Shown one piece after another: positions 11,056 to 21,146 of a stretch of DNA of 64,000 nucleotides. Source of the DNA: Takakia lepidozioides (Eukaryota > Streptophyta > Takakiopsida > Takakiales > Takakiaceae); assembly GCA_030704615.1 (NCBI GenBank), contig CM060732.1:48715053-48779052 (forward strand). Reading direction: 5' to 3'. Positions within the stretch are counted from its first letter, which is position 1. Each line of letters begins with the position of its first letter. Position numbers and translations under genes: made by a program. Below the pieces are notes generated by a model. The model saw only the letters and a list, made by a program, of their open reading frames with translations. It was not told the origin of the DNA and searched no databases.

Positions 11056-11689
11056 TATGAAGTTTTCTTTTGCTTTCATTCGGGGCCAATTTTGAAATGG
11101 GATGGTTGTGTGTCCTTGTTGTCCTATTTGCAATGTGTGCATGGGATGCAAATTCATGGGAACAAACTATCGTTGGAGATGGGGGTTGCATGGACTGCTC
11201 GGATTGTTCCTTCAATCTATTTAGTGTTTTGCGGAGCTCACAGGCTTGTGTGCATTGCAAAAACAAACAAACGTCTTTGGTTCGGGTAGAGCAGTCTCGC
11301 ATCATTTGCTCGTTGGTCTCCAAACCATTCTTGCTAGAAGAATGCTTGGTAAATCCGTCATGATAAAGTCCACGTGATCAAAGAGCGTTCAGGCATTCTC
11401 AATTCTGGTGAGCATCCATGATGCTCCCGCACATACCTGGCATGTTCGCAAGGGTGGTGAGTAAGAAAAGATTTCGCAGGGATCCGCTTTGGATGATGTG
11501 AGTGTGCACCTGCTCACGACGTAGGCACATTCCAATGCAGGGGCTTGGTATGTTGATAACGTCTACATGGATGCAATGGATAGAAAGGATGGATACAATG
11601 GATGTAACACATCCAGTCTGCATTCCCTGGAAATGGCTGATCACGCAGTAATAGGTGACACCCGCGGAAATAGGCCCTGTATGCATGCT
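11056..11689. other. No gene seen
   Basis: Presumed 3' flank of the gene ending at 11055. Open frames on both strands are short and lack motifs. Confidence 0.5.
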
Positions 11690-11790
11690 GACGTGGCGTG
11701 AGCCTGTGCTGGGCTCACGGTTTCCTGGGCTCACAGGCTCACGCCTCTGGGCTCACACCTCTGGGCTCACAGAATAGCACCCCCCATCAT
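11690..11790. mobile_element. Terminal-repeat remnant with GTGAGC-type subrepeats
   Basis: The minus strand reads GGTGCTATTCTGTGAGCCC followed by several GTGAGC copies. This matches the left end of the DNA transposon at 31037 (GATTGCTATTCCGTGAGCAG). No partner end was found nearby, so it may be a solo end of the same family. Confidence 0.4.
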
Positions 11791-12019
11791 CGCCAATGCC
11801 TATACATCCCTGCATATCACCTCCTACAATCAACACATATACCCTTAGAAAAATGACATATTAATGGGTTGTAGAGGTAAGGGGCCAAATGACAACCTTG
11901 CCTGACGAATCTGTCAAGAGCAAAAGGTTTGGATATAGCCCCGTTAACATAAACCTTGCTAGACGTAGAGCTTAGAGGAGCCTCACCCACTTTGAGAAAC
12001 TCTCTGGCATGCCTATTTT

Positions 12020-12300
12020 AACAGGAACTTTATGCAAGAAGCCCCTAGTCAGTATTGTCAAAGGTCTTTTCAAAGTCTAGCATTAGCATAGCCAAGGGCT
12101 GCTCAGAGCTTTTGGCTTTGTGCATAGCCTCGTTGATGAGAAGCAGATTGTCCATAATCATTCTTCCCTTGAGGAATCCAGTTTGCTCTGGCCTAATGTT
12201 CCGAGAAAGAACTGGCTAGAGTCTTAGCGTCAAGGCTTTAGCAATGATCTTATATGTGGTGTTTAGGAGCATAATAGGTCGATAGTTCGATAGCAAGCCG
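12020..12300 (-). mobile_element. LINE (L1-type) reverse transcriptase fragment
   Basis: The minus strand encodes a broken stretch of an L1-type reverse transcriptase, with LLNTTYKIIAKALTLRL, then EQTGFLKGRMIMDNLLLINE and MLDFEKTFD in one frame with stops. These are the blocks that normally precede the FADD box; the FADD box itself is absent. It lies 3' of the LINE at 12987-15222 and so is a separate truncated copy. Confidence 0.75.
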
Positions 12301-12986
12301 GTAGTTAGATTTTTTTTTTTTCAAGAAAGGAATTTTTCTCTCTCTCGAATAATTATTAGTATATCCCTTGTTAATTTGTTTAAGAACCAACAAAACAAAA
12401 CAAAAATTGTTGTTGGGTGCTTTTGTTTTTGGAAAATACAAGAAAGTCTGCCCTTTCAATTAATAATTTCTTATTATAAAAAAGAGATTATAAAATAAAG
12501 AAGAACAAAGATTGGCATGGCTTCATTCAATCCAAGGCCAGATAATGTACCAAAGAACTTTGAGGTGTCTAGCATCTACCTTCCTGCTGGAAGGCAGTAG
12601 TCCTTCAGGGTCCTTGGGGACGCGTCATATATTATTATATTATTTCCAAAGAAAATTATGGAAACCAACTTATGGTGCTTCAAATAGTACTACTTGCCTT
12701 CTAATTTTGAATGGTATATATATATATATATATCATTGATGTCATGTCTTCACATGCAATGCCTCTCTTGAAAAAAATACTGACAAATCACAACTGACAT
12801 GACAGAAAATTATGAAATTTATTTAAAAAAAAAAACTTAATTCTATTGTCTTGTGACAGAACTTAGAAAGATGCAAGGAAAAGTCTGCTGCTCTCACAAA
12901 AATAATTATTGCATTCAAGTATTATACACACTATATATTTTCAGAAATTTCTAACAAAATGCCCAATGAGCTTTCAAGTGGGGTGG
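12301..12986. other. AT-rich non-coding stretch with a TA microsatellite
   Basis: Poly-T and poly-A runs and (TA)n at about 12716-12733 are present. No coding features were seen. Confidence 0.6.
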
Positions 12987-15222
12987 TTTTTTTTTTTTTT
13001 TAAAGAAAAGGGGTCGGAGGCCCTTTTAATCAAATTAGATAAATGAAAGAGTACAAAAAGGTGAAAAAAATAACCACTTGGGGCCGTGAAGGCTTATTGC
13101 AAGGGAACTTCGCCAAAACTGTAGTTGGAGCAGGGAAAAGCCTAAGATGCAAGGTGCAGTGCCAAGGTGGCCTATGTCGCGGGGGGGGGGGGGGGATGCT
13201 TTAGAGAGCAGTGAAAAGGGAGACTTTATAAGTAATCTAGAAGGGGATGGTCTTAGTATTAAAGCTATGTGAGAACAGGATCAGAGAGGTGAGCACACGA
13301 TTGTTAGGAGTGAGAGCTTGAGTGACACTAGAGAACATCCAGAGAGTAGTGCTTGCCAAGGGACCACTAAGACAATTCTCCAATATTCGCTGGTGGACTG
13401 AGCTAGAATTTGAGCTGAGCCTCAAGAACAAGGGATCCCAAGAGCGTTTGTGCCTCCAATTGCGCTCCCTTTCTTCGCCTTCAGCTGGGGTCTTGCCATT
13501 GAGTGGGGATGGTCTCTTCCCATCGAACGTAGTTGGAAACACGAGAGCAGAGCAGGCTGCTCTTGCCCGAGGTGAGATCGAAATCGCAGTTTAGCCCTTC
13601 GTTGAGCCGATGATTTGGGAATAAGTACTGCACACAATGTAACCCATGCCTTCCTCACCTCAGTCATCAGCTCAAGATAAATGTTGAACAAGATTGCTCT
13701 GATGCTGGGGGGCCTCCCCTGTTACTTGTGTTTACATCTAGCTTTCCAGACATTCCGAAGTGTATGGGCCCTTAGGAACAGGGCAGTTCAGCAAATTTAG
13801 CAGACCTGGGATACAGTTGACTAATAACAAGGAGAGGGGAGGGGGATGTTGAAATGCCTTCCCGTTGGAATAGAATTGGAGAACTATCACCCAAATGCGG
13901 TGCATCATAGGGCACAGTACCATGCAGTGTTCAATTGATTCAGGGTTCTGAAGACAAATGGAACAGTGTTGAGGCCCATCCAGGGAGTTAAAATTGATAG
14001 GGAAAATCCTATGAGCCACTTTCCATAGAAAAACCGAGACCTTGGCTGCTCTGTCCTTTCTCCATATGTCTTTCTAGACCGAGTCCCACTCATACCTGTC
14101 GGGGCTAAGGTATCTCCCCATTTTTGCTACCACTTTGAAAGGAATGAGCGAGGGGGTGATAACAAGGAATAACCTTTTTTTACCGTGTATGCGAAGAATG
14201 AAGACTTAATATTGTCCATCCATGTCCATTCGTCCGGATCAAATTGTAGACCTTGGAGAGGGTGCTTGAGGAACCAGAGGAAGGAGTTTTGTCTGACCGA
14301 GTGCATCAAGTCCACCACTGGGGGATGTGGGTTGCAGCTCCCATTCCCATCAATGATCCTGATAGAGAACAAAGAGAGGGCATTGATTTCTTGTTGTGCT
14401 AATTTGAATCGCAGAAACCCTGGTTGTTCAACAGTAAAGATAAGTCCCGAGGCCATAGTACCTTCGAACTCAAGCACTAGGATGACAGGGCCGACAGCCT
14501 CTGGTTGGCTCTCAGCCATGCACTATGATGGGTGTCGTCAGAACGCAGTAGGGCCAAAATGTAATCAGAAACTTGGTTGAAAATGGAGGCCCATGAATTG
14601 GCTCTTCTAGCTCCCACCAGAGAAGAGACCTCCTGAGTTGAGATGTAAGTACCGTTCTCCTATATGTTGCCCAAGTGAGTGAATCATTTGCTTTCTCAAT
14701 GAGCCCATTTTGACTTGAGCTTCAGCAGGGTTACTGAGTCCAAGTTGTAGTTTCCAAACAGTGGTTGCCTTTGAACATTCAGCATGAGTCCTTGGCCTAC
14801 TCTGTGTGAGGTATTCCCTAATGCTAGTCCAGGCCTTCCAAATGGACTGCCAAGAGGCAGAGCCCAGATTCTCTGAGGATTTCCCCTGAACAATCCATCT
14901 TAAAGATGATGCCCAAAGTGTAGATGAATGGGGAATGGCTCCAGTGAGATAGGGCTGGACCAGTTTGCTTCATGGGGACAGATGGTTTGAAATTGCGCGG
15001 GGAACCCATTCAGCCAAGAGTGGAATAATATGTTTGCCAGGGTCCAATAGTCCCAGACCTCCTTTACTTTTTGGTTGACATAACTGCTCCCAAGAAAGAA
15101 GCGCGCGCCTATTAGGAAAGCCAGATGTTGCACCACACAAGAAGTTTCGGACCATTGCTTTGAACGAGATTATTTTTTCCTCTCGTTCTAATTGAGAGGC
15201 CTGATTTCTCACTAAGCAGACG
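12987..15222 (-). mobile_element. 5'-truncated L1-type LINE (copy A) with zf-RVT domain
   Basis: The 3' end carries a T run on the plus strand (poly-A tail) at 12987-13001, followed by AGGCCCTTTTAATCAAATTA, a tail shared with the LINE ending at 33882. Reading the minus strand from 15222 gives the end of the reverse transcriptase region (ALLSWEQLCQPKSKGGLGLL, 14970-15212), a linker (WFLKHPLQGLQFDPDEW), and the reverse-transcriptase zinc-binding domain near 13905-14019 (HCSICLQNPESIEHCMVLCP). Several frameshifts and stops interrupt it, so it is inactive. A G14 run lies at about 13179-13192. The 5' half with endonuclease is missing. Confidence 0.85.
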
Positions 15223-15293
15223 GTTTTTTCTTAAATAAATAAACAAAATGGATAAGGATATGGACCCACATGTAAAGACAAGATGCATTGTAG

Positions 15294-15572
15294 GGAGAAA
15301 TGGACAAAACTCAAACATGAGATAGAGTTGGGTAAAGAGAGAAGAGATGATTGTCAGTTGTTTCCAATGATGTCTTCAATAGAGGATTATGTACAGACCA
15401 TGACTCTATTATAGAGCGCAAAGGGCCCGGCAGTACTGGCAAGGGGAAGATGCTTTTACATACGCTCGAGTTGAAGACATCATTGGAAACAGCTCATCTC
15501 TTTTCTCTTTACCCAACTCTATCTCCTTCTTATAATAATTTAGAGAGTTTGAGCTTTGTCCATTTCTCGTAG
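15294..15572. mobile_element. Foldback/MITE-like inverted repeat, arms about 85-95 bp
   Basis: The left arm (about 15294-15380) contains GATAGAGTTGGGTAAAGAGA and TTTCCAATGATGTCTTCAA. The right arm (about 15470-15572) contains their reverse complements in matching order, extending out to GGACAAA(A/G)CTCAAAC on both sides, with a spacer of about 90 bp. The arms differ at only a few positions, so the RNA would form a long hairpin. It could be a foldback transposon or a small-RNA precursor locus. Confidence 0.75.
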
Positions 15573-15611
15573 CTACTATACATCTTGACTTTATTTTTTC
15601 TTCATTTATTC

Positions 15612-16045
15612 CTTTTTTTTTATAAAGGAAACCTGGAGCGACTGCTCACAATTCAGGCCCTTGAGGAGGGGGAAAAATTAACCCCCTTTCAGATAAGCCA
15701 TTAGGCACACAGGTGGGGTTCATTCTTTTGTCTAAAGGCATCTTGCCTTTACATGTGCGGGTCCACATTTTAATACTTTTGTTAGTTTTTAATTTCTAAA
15801 AGAGAAACCGTCACTCAGCAGGACTCGTGCTCACAAATCAGGCCCCTTAATTAGAGTGAGAGGGAAAATAACCTCTTTCAATAGTAATGAGGCACAAGGC
15901 TCATGGGGCATATCTTTTTGTTAGAAACATCTGATATTATATTGTTTATAATAATAATAATAATAATAATAATAAACAGAAACACCTGGGAGAAAGTGCC
16001 AACTCCCTGGCACTCACAAATCAGGCCCCTGGGTAGGTATAGCTA
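15612..16045 (-). repeat. Three SINE 3'-end copies in a row, minus orientation
   Basis: The first copy (15612-15710) matches the 3' half of the SINE at 19424-19620 closely (minus strand AGGGCCTGAATTGTGAGCAG and CTCCAGGTTTCC then T-rich). Two more divergent copies follow at about 15795-15905 and 15975-16045, recognised by AGAAAC(C)G/ACACCTG near the tail and TCACAAATCAGGCCCCT. All are 5'-truncated. A (TAA)n run lies between the second and third at about 15948-15975. Confidence 0.65.
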
Positions 16046-17190
16046 ATGATCAAGGGTCGCCTTTTTGTGGGTCCATGAAGTCAATAAGATAGGCCAAAAT
16101 GGCATTGCTCCTTTACAGAGGGGTTGCAACATGCATTTTGGCTTTTGACCGTCAATGCGGTAGCTCAAGGCTGTTGAGGGCAGCTTTTTATCTAGAACAA
16201 ATTAGGATGGTTGAGCTGAGAAGCTTGGGTTTCTTTTGTTTGAGCTCTTATTTGGTAGACATCAGGGGAAGGGATCACCCTCCAAGGGGTTGAAGATGAT
16301 GGGTCATGGGCCTGTTTATTTTTTAAATGGTGCATGGTGGTTACGCCATATGCATGCACTGGATGATTAGCTACTCCATCCATCCTGCCAATCTAGACCG
16401 AATTCACATTATGGATGACATAAGTGACTTAGCATAACCCTTCTTCCACCCTAAGTGACATGCACCTAGGTTTATATTTTAGTAGCCAAATTTTAGATAA
16501 TACATGTTGGTGCTATTTTTCATGAATTTCCAGTCACAAAAAATACTGGAGTTACACTCCCCACCGTATAATCCTGACTGATGTTTACACCCCCTCTCTC
16601 TAAAGTCCACATGTCACCCAAACTGAAGTTATACTCCCTTCAGTTTGATGTCACTCTCAAGAGAGGTGGGGAAGATTCAATATACATCACACATGTGCAT
16701 TAACTTCATACATTATTCCTGGGATTCTCCATTTTATGCGTGGTGGTTTTGCCTCTTTGTAGTAATAATATTTTTAGGAGTATTAACGATGTTGATATTC
16801 ATTTCATTGTCAATATAATTTTGTTTGATTTGTAAATATAACATATTACATTTCATTAACTATCCAAAATATAGAGAAGAGACAAAAATGAGTTCAATAT
16901 TAAGATTTTTGACATTTCATTAGCTATTACAATTATCATATTTATATCTACTATCATAGAATATTAGTAAATTAAAACATGCTTACCATGCGTACTACTT
17001 TTTGGAAATGCTATAACAATTACATTGAATATGTAAAGAACCGAAATAAATAGAAAAAAAAAATTAGAGCAGATTTGACAAAAAATATTTTCATTAAAAG
17101 AAAAATCCCGAGCAATGGGGAGAGCCTCAAAGAATGTACGTAAAGAAATTTCAAAAAGACTCCTTTGTATTTCGAGTGGGCTTATTTCGT
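16046..17190. other. AT-rich sequence without recognisable genes
   Basis: Only short frames without motifs on either strand. The base composition is much more AT-rich than the flanking genes. Confidence 0.6.
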
Positions 17191-17198
17191 GGAATACA

Positions 17199-17268
17199 GT
17201 GCCAGGTTGGCGAGTAGCGTTACGGAGTGTAAGCCACCGTAACGCTACTCGCCAGCCTGGCAAGGCAC
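17199..17268. repeat. Long hairpin 1 (25-bp stem)
   Basis: Arms 17201-17225 and 17237-17261 are reverse complements with one mismatch (GCGAGTAGCGTTACGG core) around an 11-base loop, followed by a T9 run at 17270-17278. GTGCC/GGCAC extends the stem imperfectly. Confidence 0.85.
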
Positions 17269-17290
17269 TTTTTTTTTCAATTCTTTAGGC

Positions 17291-17379
17291 AGGGTAAGCA
17301 ACAATCGCTCGTTGCTTCACTGGTTCTCGCCCCTGCCCCTCGTGAGCATGTGAAGCACCTCGCCTGGGTTGCTTACCCT
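17291..17379. repeat. Inverted repeat 2 (12-bp perfect ends)
   Basis: AGGGTAAGCAAC at 17291-17302 and GTTGCTTACCCT at 17368-17379 are perfect reverse complements, with further partial pairing inside (GTTGCTTCA against TGAAGCAC). It lies directly after hairpin 1. Confidence 0.7.
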
Positions 17380-17538
17380 ACACATTGAAGATGTGGCCTC
17401 CGGTGGCAATGACGATGTGGCAGAGATGACGTCTTTTTTTTTTATCAACTTCAAACATGGCAATATTAGTCTCCAACCTTCAGTCGCTAGAATTTATTAG
17501 TGAATCTACGATAAGTGTAGGGGAAGTGCCCTGGCCGA

Positions 17539-17613
17539 GGGCATTCCACGATTTAAGGGCTGCCTGCCGAGGGCGTTGCCCGAAGCTGGCAGCCCTTAAA
17601 TCGTGGAATGCCC
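17539..17613. repeat. Long hairpin 3 (26-bp perfect stem)
   Basis: 17539-17564 and 17588-17613 are perfect reverse complements (CCACGATTTAAGGGCTGCC core), separated by 23 bases. A perfect arm of this length in AT-rich non-coding DNA is unlikely by chance. It could be a miRNA-like precursor, a MITE core or a foldback remnant. Confidence 0.85.
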
Positions 17614-18590
17614 GGCGGCGGTGACCTTCCCGAACGTGAAGATCAACTCAGAATTTTCATCATCCTCCAATTTTGCAGAATGTTCTTCCAATTTGATGGG
17701 GAGTATTTCGAGGAATATTCCTGTCAGGGAGGGACCTTGAATCATATACAGTCGACCCTGGGTAAATGTGCCCTCTTTATGTGTTATAAGGGGTGTAATT
17801 GTTATCTTTTTTTTACTCCCTAATTTTTAAAGAAAAAAAAAAGTTTACACAGTAGGGATGTTATATGTTACTCCCTCCTTTGTAAAGTGACCCTTGAGAT
17901 ACGATATGTCCACCTCTTTGTTAGGAAAGTACAGTGAAGGCCGCCTAAAGTAGGTTGAAACATAAATATTTCCATTGACATTTCATTAAGAAATAAATAA
18001 TGTGGAACCACCGACATGTGATGATTAAATTTCTGAATTAATATAGGGATGGATGTCTAGCAAATTGGCTCTGTATAATGCAATGTAGTTACGTTTCCGA
18101 CTGTGGGGGTTCATGAATTTGTTCATTACGAGGAAAAACACGATTTGAACACTCCATATGCACCTACGGAAAGCGAGGTATATGAACTCGTTGATCCATG
18201 TGCAAACGTTGAAACTGAAGATAACGAAGACGAACCTATTTTAGATCCAGTGGCACAAGTGACATTTTCCAATGTTCAGGAGGAATTCAAAGTGATTAAT
18301 ATGTTTCTAGAACAACAACCCTCGATGGTTGGTTGAGAGACTTTCTAATAGGGTTAGATATGTAGAAAATAGTCTAAGTTATCTAAGTTGCACGTTGACA
18401 TGAACAGAATTTTCAGTCGATTTGACGTATAACTCTGTAAATGTTATATGTTTTGAAGATCATCCCCGGTTTACTGTTACATGGACAAATGTTAAGAAGA
18501 GTCTTGGTCGCCCTCTTTAATATCTTACATTTTAAGTGAAATATAATTATTATGGATTATCTTTGTTATTTGTTTTAAACATGTACTTAC
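17614..18590. other. No clear gene; one acidic open frame
   Basis: An acidic frame at about 18103-18336 (plus strand, YELVDPCANVETEDNEDEP) is the only coding-like stretch. It has no recognisable domain and no convincing splice sites. The rest is AT-rich. Confidence 0.4.
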
Positions 18591-18731
18591 TACACGAAAT
18601 TTTGGTCTTAGCCAGGAAGCAGCAGATCCAGACTCAAATGCAACTGCCCCACCTTTAGATATGATTTCCTGTCCATATTGAGCATTTGCCAATTTTCCTT
18701 CATACAAGTCAATCCTACACCACATTCGGGA
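18591..18731 (-). CDS. Isolated exon-like segment, 47 codons
   Basis: On the minus strand an AG acceptor (AAAAAATTCAG) is followed by exactly 47 open codons starting SRMWCRIDLYEGKLANAQYG and ending WLRPKFRV, then a consensus donor GTAAGTACATG. The composition (Gly, Ala, Trp, Tyr) looks like real protein and the phase is 0 at both ends. No neighbouring exons were found, so it may be a captured gene fragment or a relic. The family is not recognised. Confidence 0.4.
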
Positions 18732-19423
18732 CTGAATTTTTTAATTTGAGAAAATGTCATTATTACATATTAAGTAAAGATTTAAAAAAATTAGATATGT
18801 GAGTAAGTTTAAAAAAAATGATGTAACATAAAATGGATACTTGTATTTTTCACAATTTCGTATGTAAGTATATAATATATCTCAAACATACGAATCAGAT
18901 GAGAAAAATGATAGACCAGAATTATAGGAAATCTACATGTGGTTGCTTTGATGGAAGTCTATCATTGCATCTTATGAGCCTGTTTTTTTTCTTTTTCTGT
19001 TTTTTTTTTTTTTGTAATATGTTATCGCTCTGTTATTGTTATTTTGTTCTTACTCCCAAGACGTAACAATAAATGCATGGAATTCATGCAAGCCCTGCCG
19101 TATAGTAATCATGAATAGGTAGTAAAAATCTGGAAGATCACATAATTAGTCTATTAATAAATATCAAGGTAGCAGGATTTGAGCCCTGAATCACCCAGGT
19201 GGCTAGCAGGCAGGTAATAGAAGATGGACTTTCATTTATGGCATGCACAAGAAGTTGACCAGATGTCATTCATTAAAAGACAGAATATTCTCTTGACAAC
19301 TGTCTCGATCCAATTGGAAGTCTAATCAAAAGTATCGGTGCTAAAGCAGCTGAAACCCTTTGCATAGTCCTGCCTTAGGAAGGCAGGGCCAATAAAGGAG
19401 GGTCGACTGTAGGAAAGTTTTGC
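18732..19423. other. AT-rich non-coding stretch
   Basis: Poly-T and poly-A runs; no genes seen. Confidence 0.5.
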
Positions 19424-19620
19424 ACATGCTGGTAGCTCAGCTGGTAAGTGCACAGTGTGTCGCCCTGGCCGTTCAGGGTTCAAACCCGCTGCCCTGCCCC
19501 TTGTGTGGGATTGTTCGTGACGGTATGTCTGGGCGTTGGTCATCCTGAAAGGGGGTTAATTTCTCCCCCTCCTCAAGGGCCTGAATTGTGGGCTGTCGCT
19601 CCCAGGTTTCCTTTTTTTTT
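19424..19620 (+). repeat. tRNA-derived SINE
   Basis: A tRNA-like head has a box A (TAGCTCAGCTGGTAAGTGC) and a box B (GGTTCAAACCC), the two internal RNA polymerase III promoter blocks. After about 100 bp of unrelated body (AAAGGGGGTTAATTTCTCCC, AAGGGCCTGAATTGTGGGCT) it ends in a T9 run, as Au-like plant SINEs do. The tRNA fold is incomplete, so it is not a functional tRNA gene. The 3' half recurs in inverted orientation at 15612-15710. Confidence 0.8.
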
Positions 19621-19771
19621 AAAACAAATAAAGAAAAAATAAATTCTGGGCAGTTCCTTACGAGGGAGGTGAGGACTGAGGACTCAGGAGGATATCTGGA
19701 TCACATGGGTCCGGCGAGAAGTACGGTCTGATCGCACGTGCATTAAGACGTCTTACATTATTTGTCATCCA

Positions 19772-21114
19772 CCGCATTATTGCACCACAAGTCATCGGTT
19801 GTTCGCTGGATGACAGACAGCCCGCGGAAACTTCGCGCATGACAAAGGGAGAGTAACCCTGGGGTCAATTAGGAGCCGTGTAAATCCCTGTCGATATTTA
19901 CCAGCCCGCTGAGCCATCCCGCATGGTCTGCGACGTCGTGGATACATACTGGAATAATAGGGGTCCAAACCCTCAGTGTCTGAATGTTCGAGGAAACAAT
20001 CCGTGGAAATTCTTGGAATGATGACGAGGACGTGGAGATGATGATGATACAGTGGCGTGCTTTGGTGATGATGCCGCTGCAGTAAGTTAACAGATTTTGA
20101 CTGTGCGCGATGATGCTGCCACGGCCTACTCCATGCTGTAAACAAGATTAGTGTTACTGGGACCATCCTGTTGAGCTTCAACCGCTAGACTTCATTTCCG
20201 TTGGGATCCAGAGCTACAGACCATGTTGCCTGCGCCATCACACAGAGGAGGAACGATCACGTAATGTAGCCCCTGAGCAGGGTGGGGGATTTGAGTAGCC
20301 AACGCGGAAATCAGCGTTTGCGCGCTCCAGAAGCGGAGCTTGGAGAGGGCCGGAGAGAAAGGGCCCGACACAGTCCTTCTCAGGTGCGCAGTCGGTACTC
20401 GTCGGAAGCTTTTGAGTTGGAATTACTTGTGGATCACGTCGTCGGGTGAGGAAGTTGCATACCGGGTTTTCTGACGGTGCGGAGCTAGAGATTCAGTCGT
20501 GGCAGGTCGATACGACAGCAACCGTTTGATGAGGACGAAGTTAATCCGTTTTCAATGAGTGATATGGTGCGGATGGATGTTTCAAATATGCTGTTGTGTT
20601 TCACTTGTTCATATTTGTGTGTATGGAAGTGAGGCTGCTTGCATCGAGTCGTCTGCCCAAGCCTATTTTGTAAGCATTAAATAAGAACTTTGATGCAAAG
20701 CCCAGTGTAGTCTTTTCTATACGGGTTCAATATCAGGGACACGCCACAAGGAGTAGGGAAGGAGTAGAAATTGTGTATTTGTGGTCTTTGACATTGTTAT
20801 TGCTGATCTCATGTTCGCACTCTCTTTCAGTATTTCAGGAAAGGCTGCCTCTGGTAATGTTGAAATGAAGTTACATTAGGGACTTGTCTGACATCAGGAA
20901 CTGAAGAAGGAACAGGAGCTGAAAGCCAAGGAGAATGCCTTACAAAAGAAAGAACAGGTTCAAACTGTGCTACTCTTCTGTATTCGAGCTTCTTTGTTCG
21001 TTGAGATTGTCATAAGATTTTGCAGTTAGTCATTTAGTATGGCTGGACGTTCCTTTCTACAGGTTTCGTTGTAATGTGTACGTTATGTTGTGCAGCTTCA
21101 GTTGCATAGCCTGA
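19772..21114 (+). pseudogene. Broken, internally deleted copy of the 5' part of the SCAMP gene
   Basis: This is closely similar to the SCAMP locus: 19772-20748 matches 33984-34976 (promoter, 5' UTR, exon 1), about 20749-20826 matches 35321-35396, and about 20831-21114 matches about 36174-36444 (exon 4 and the start of its intron). Two deletions relative to the intact gene (about 344 and 780 bp) removed exons 2 and 3. Exon 1 has lost its start (ATG to GTG near 20502), has a one-base deletion in the NPF-coding part and has lost the GT donor. The exon 4 equivalent (20898-20957) lacks one codon but keeps its frame. Homology stops at about 21114, 33 bp before the TBL start codon. Confidence 0.9.
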
Positions 21115-21146
21115 TTCGGCCTAACTTCGGCCTATCAAATTCGGAA

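Noticed and set aside
18103-18336. Acidic 77-codon frame as a gene
   Set aside because: No homology, splice signals or conserved motif; composition alone is not enough.
19436-19500. Possible functional tRNA gene
   Set aside because: A and B boxes are present but the acceptor and anticodon arms do not pair, and the sequence continues as a SINE body with a T-rich tail.
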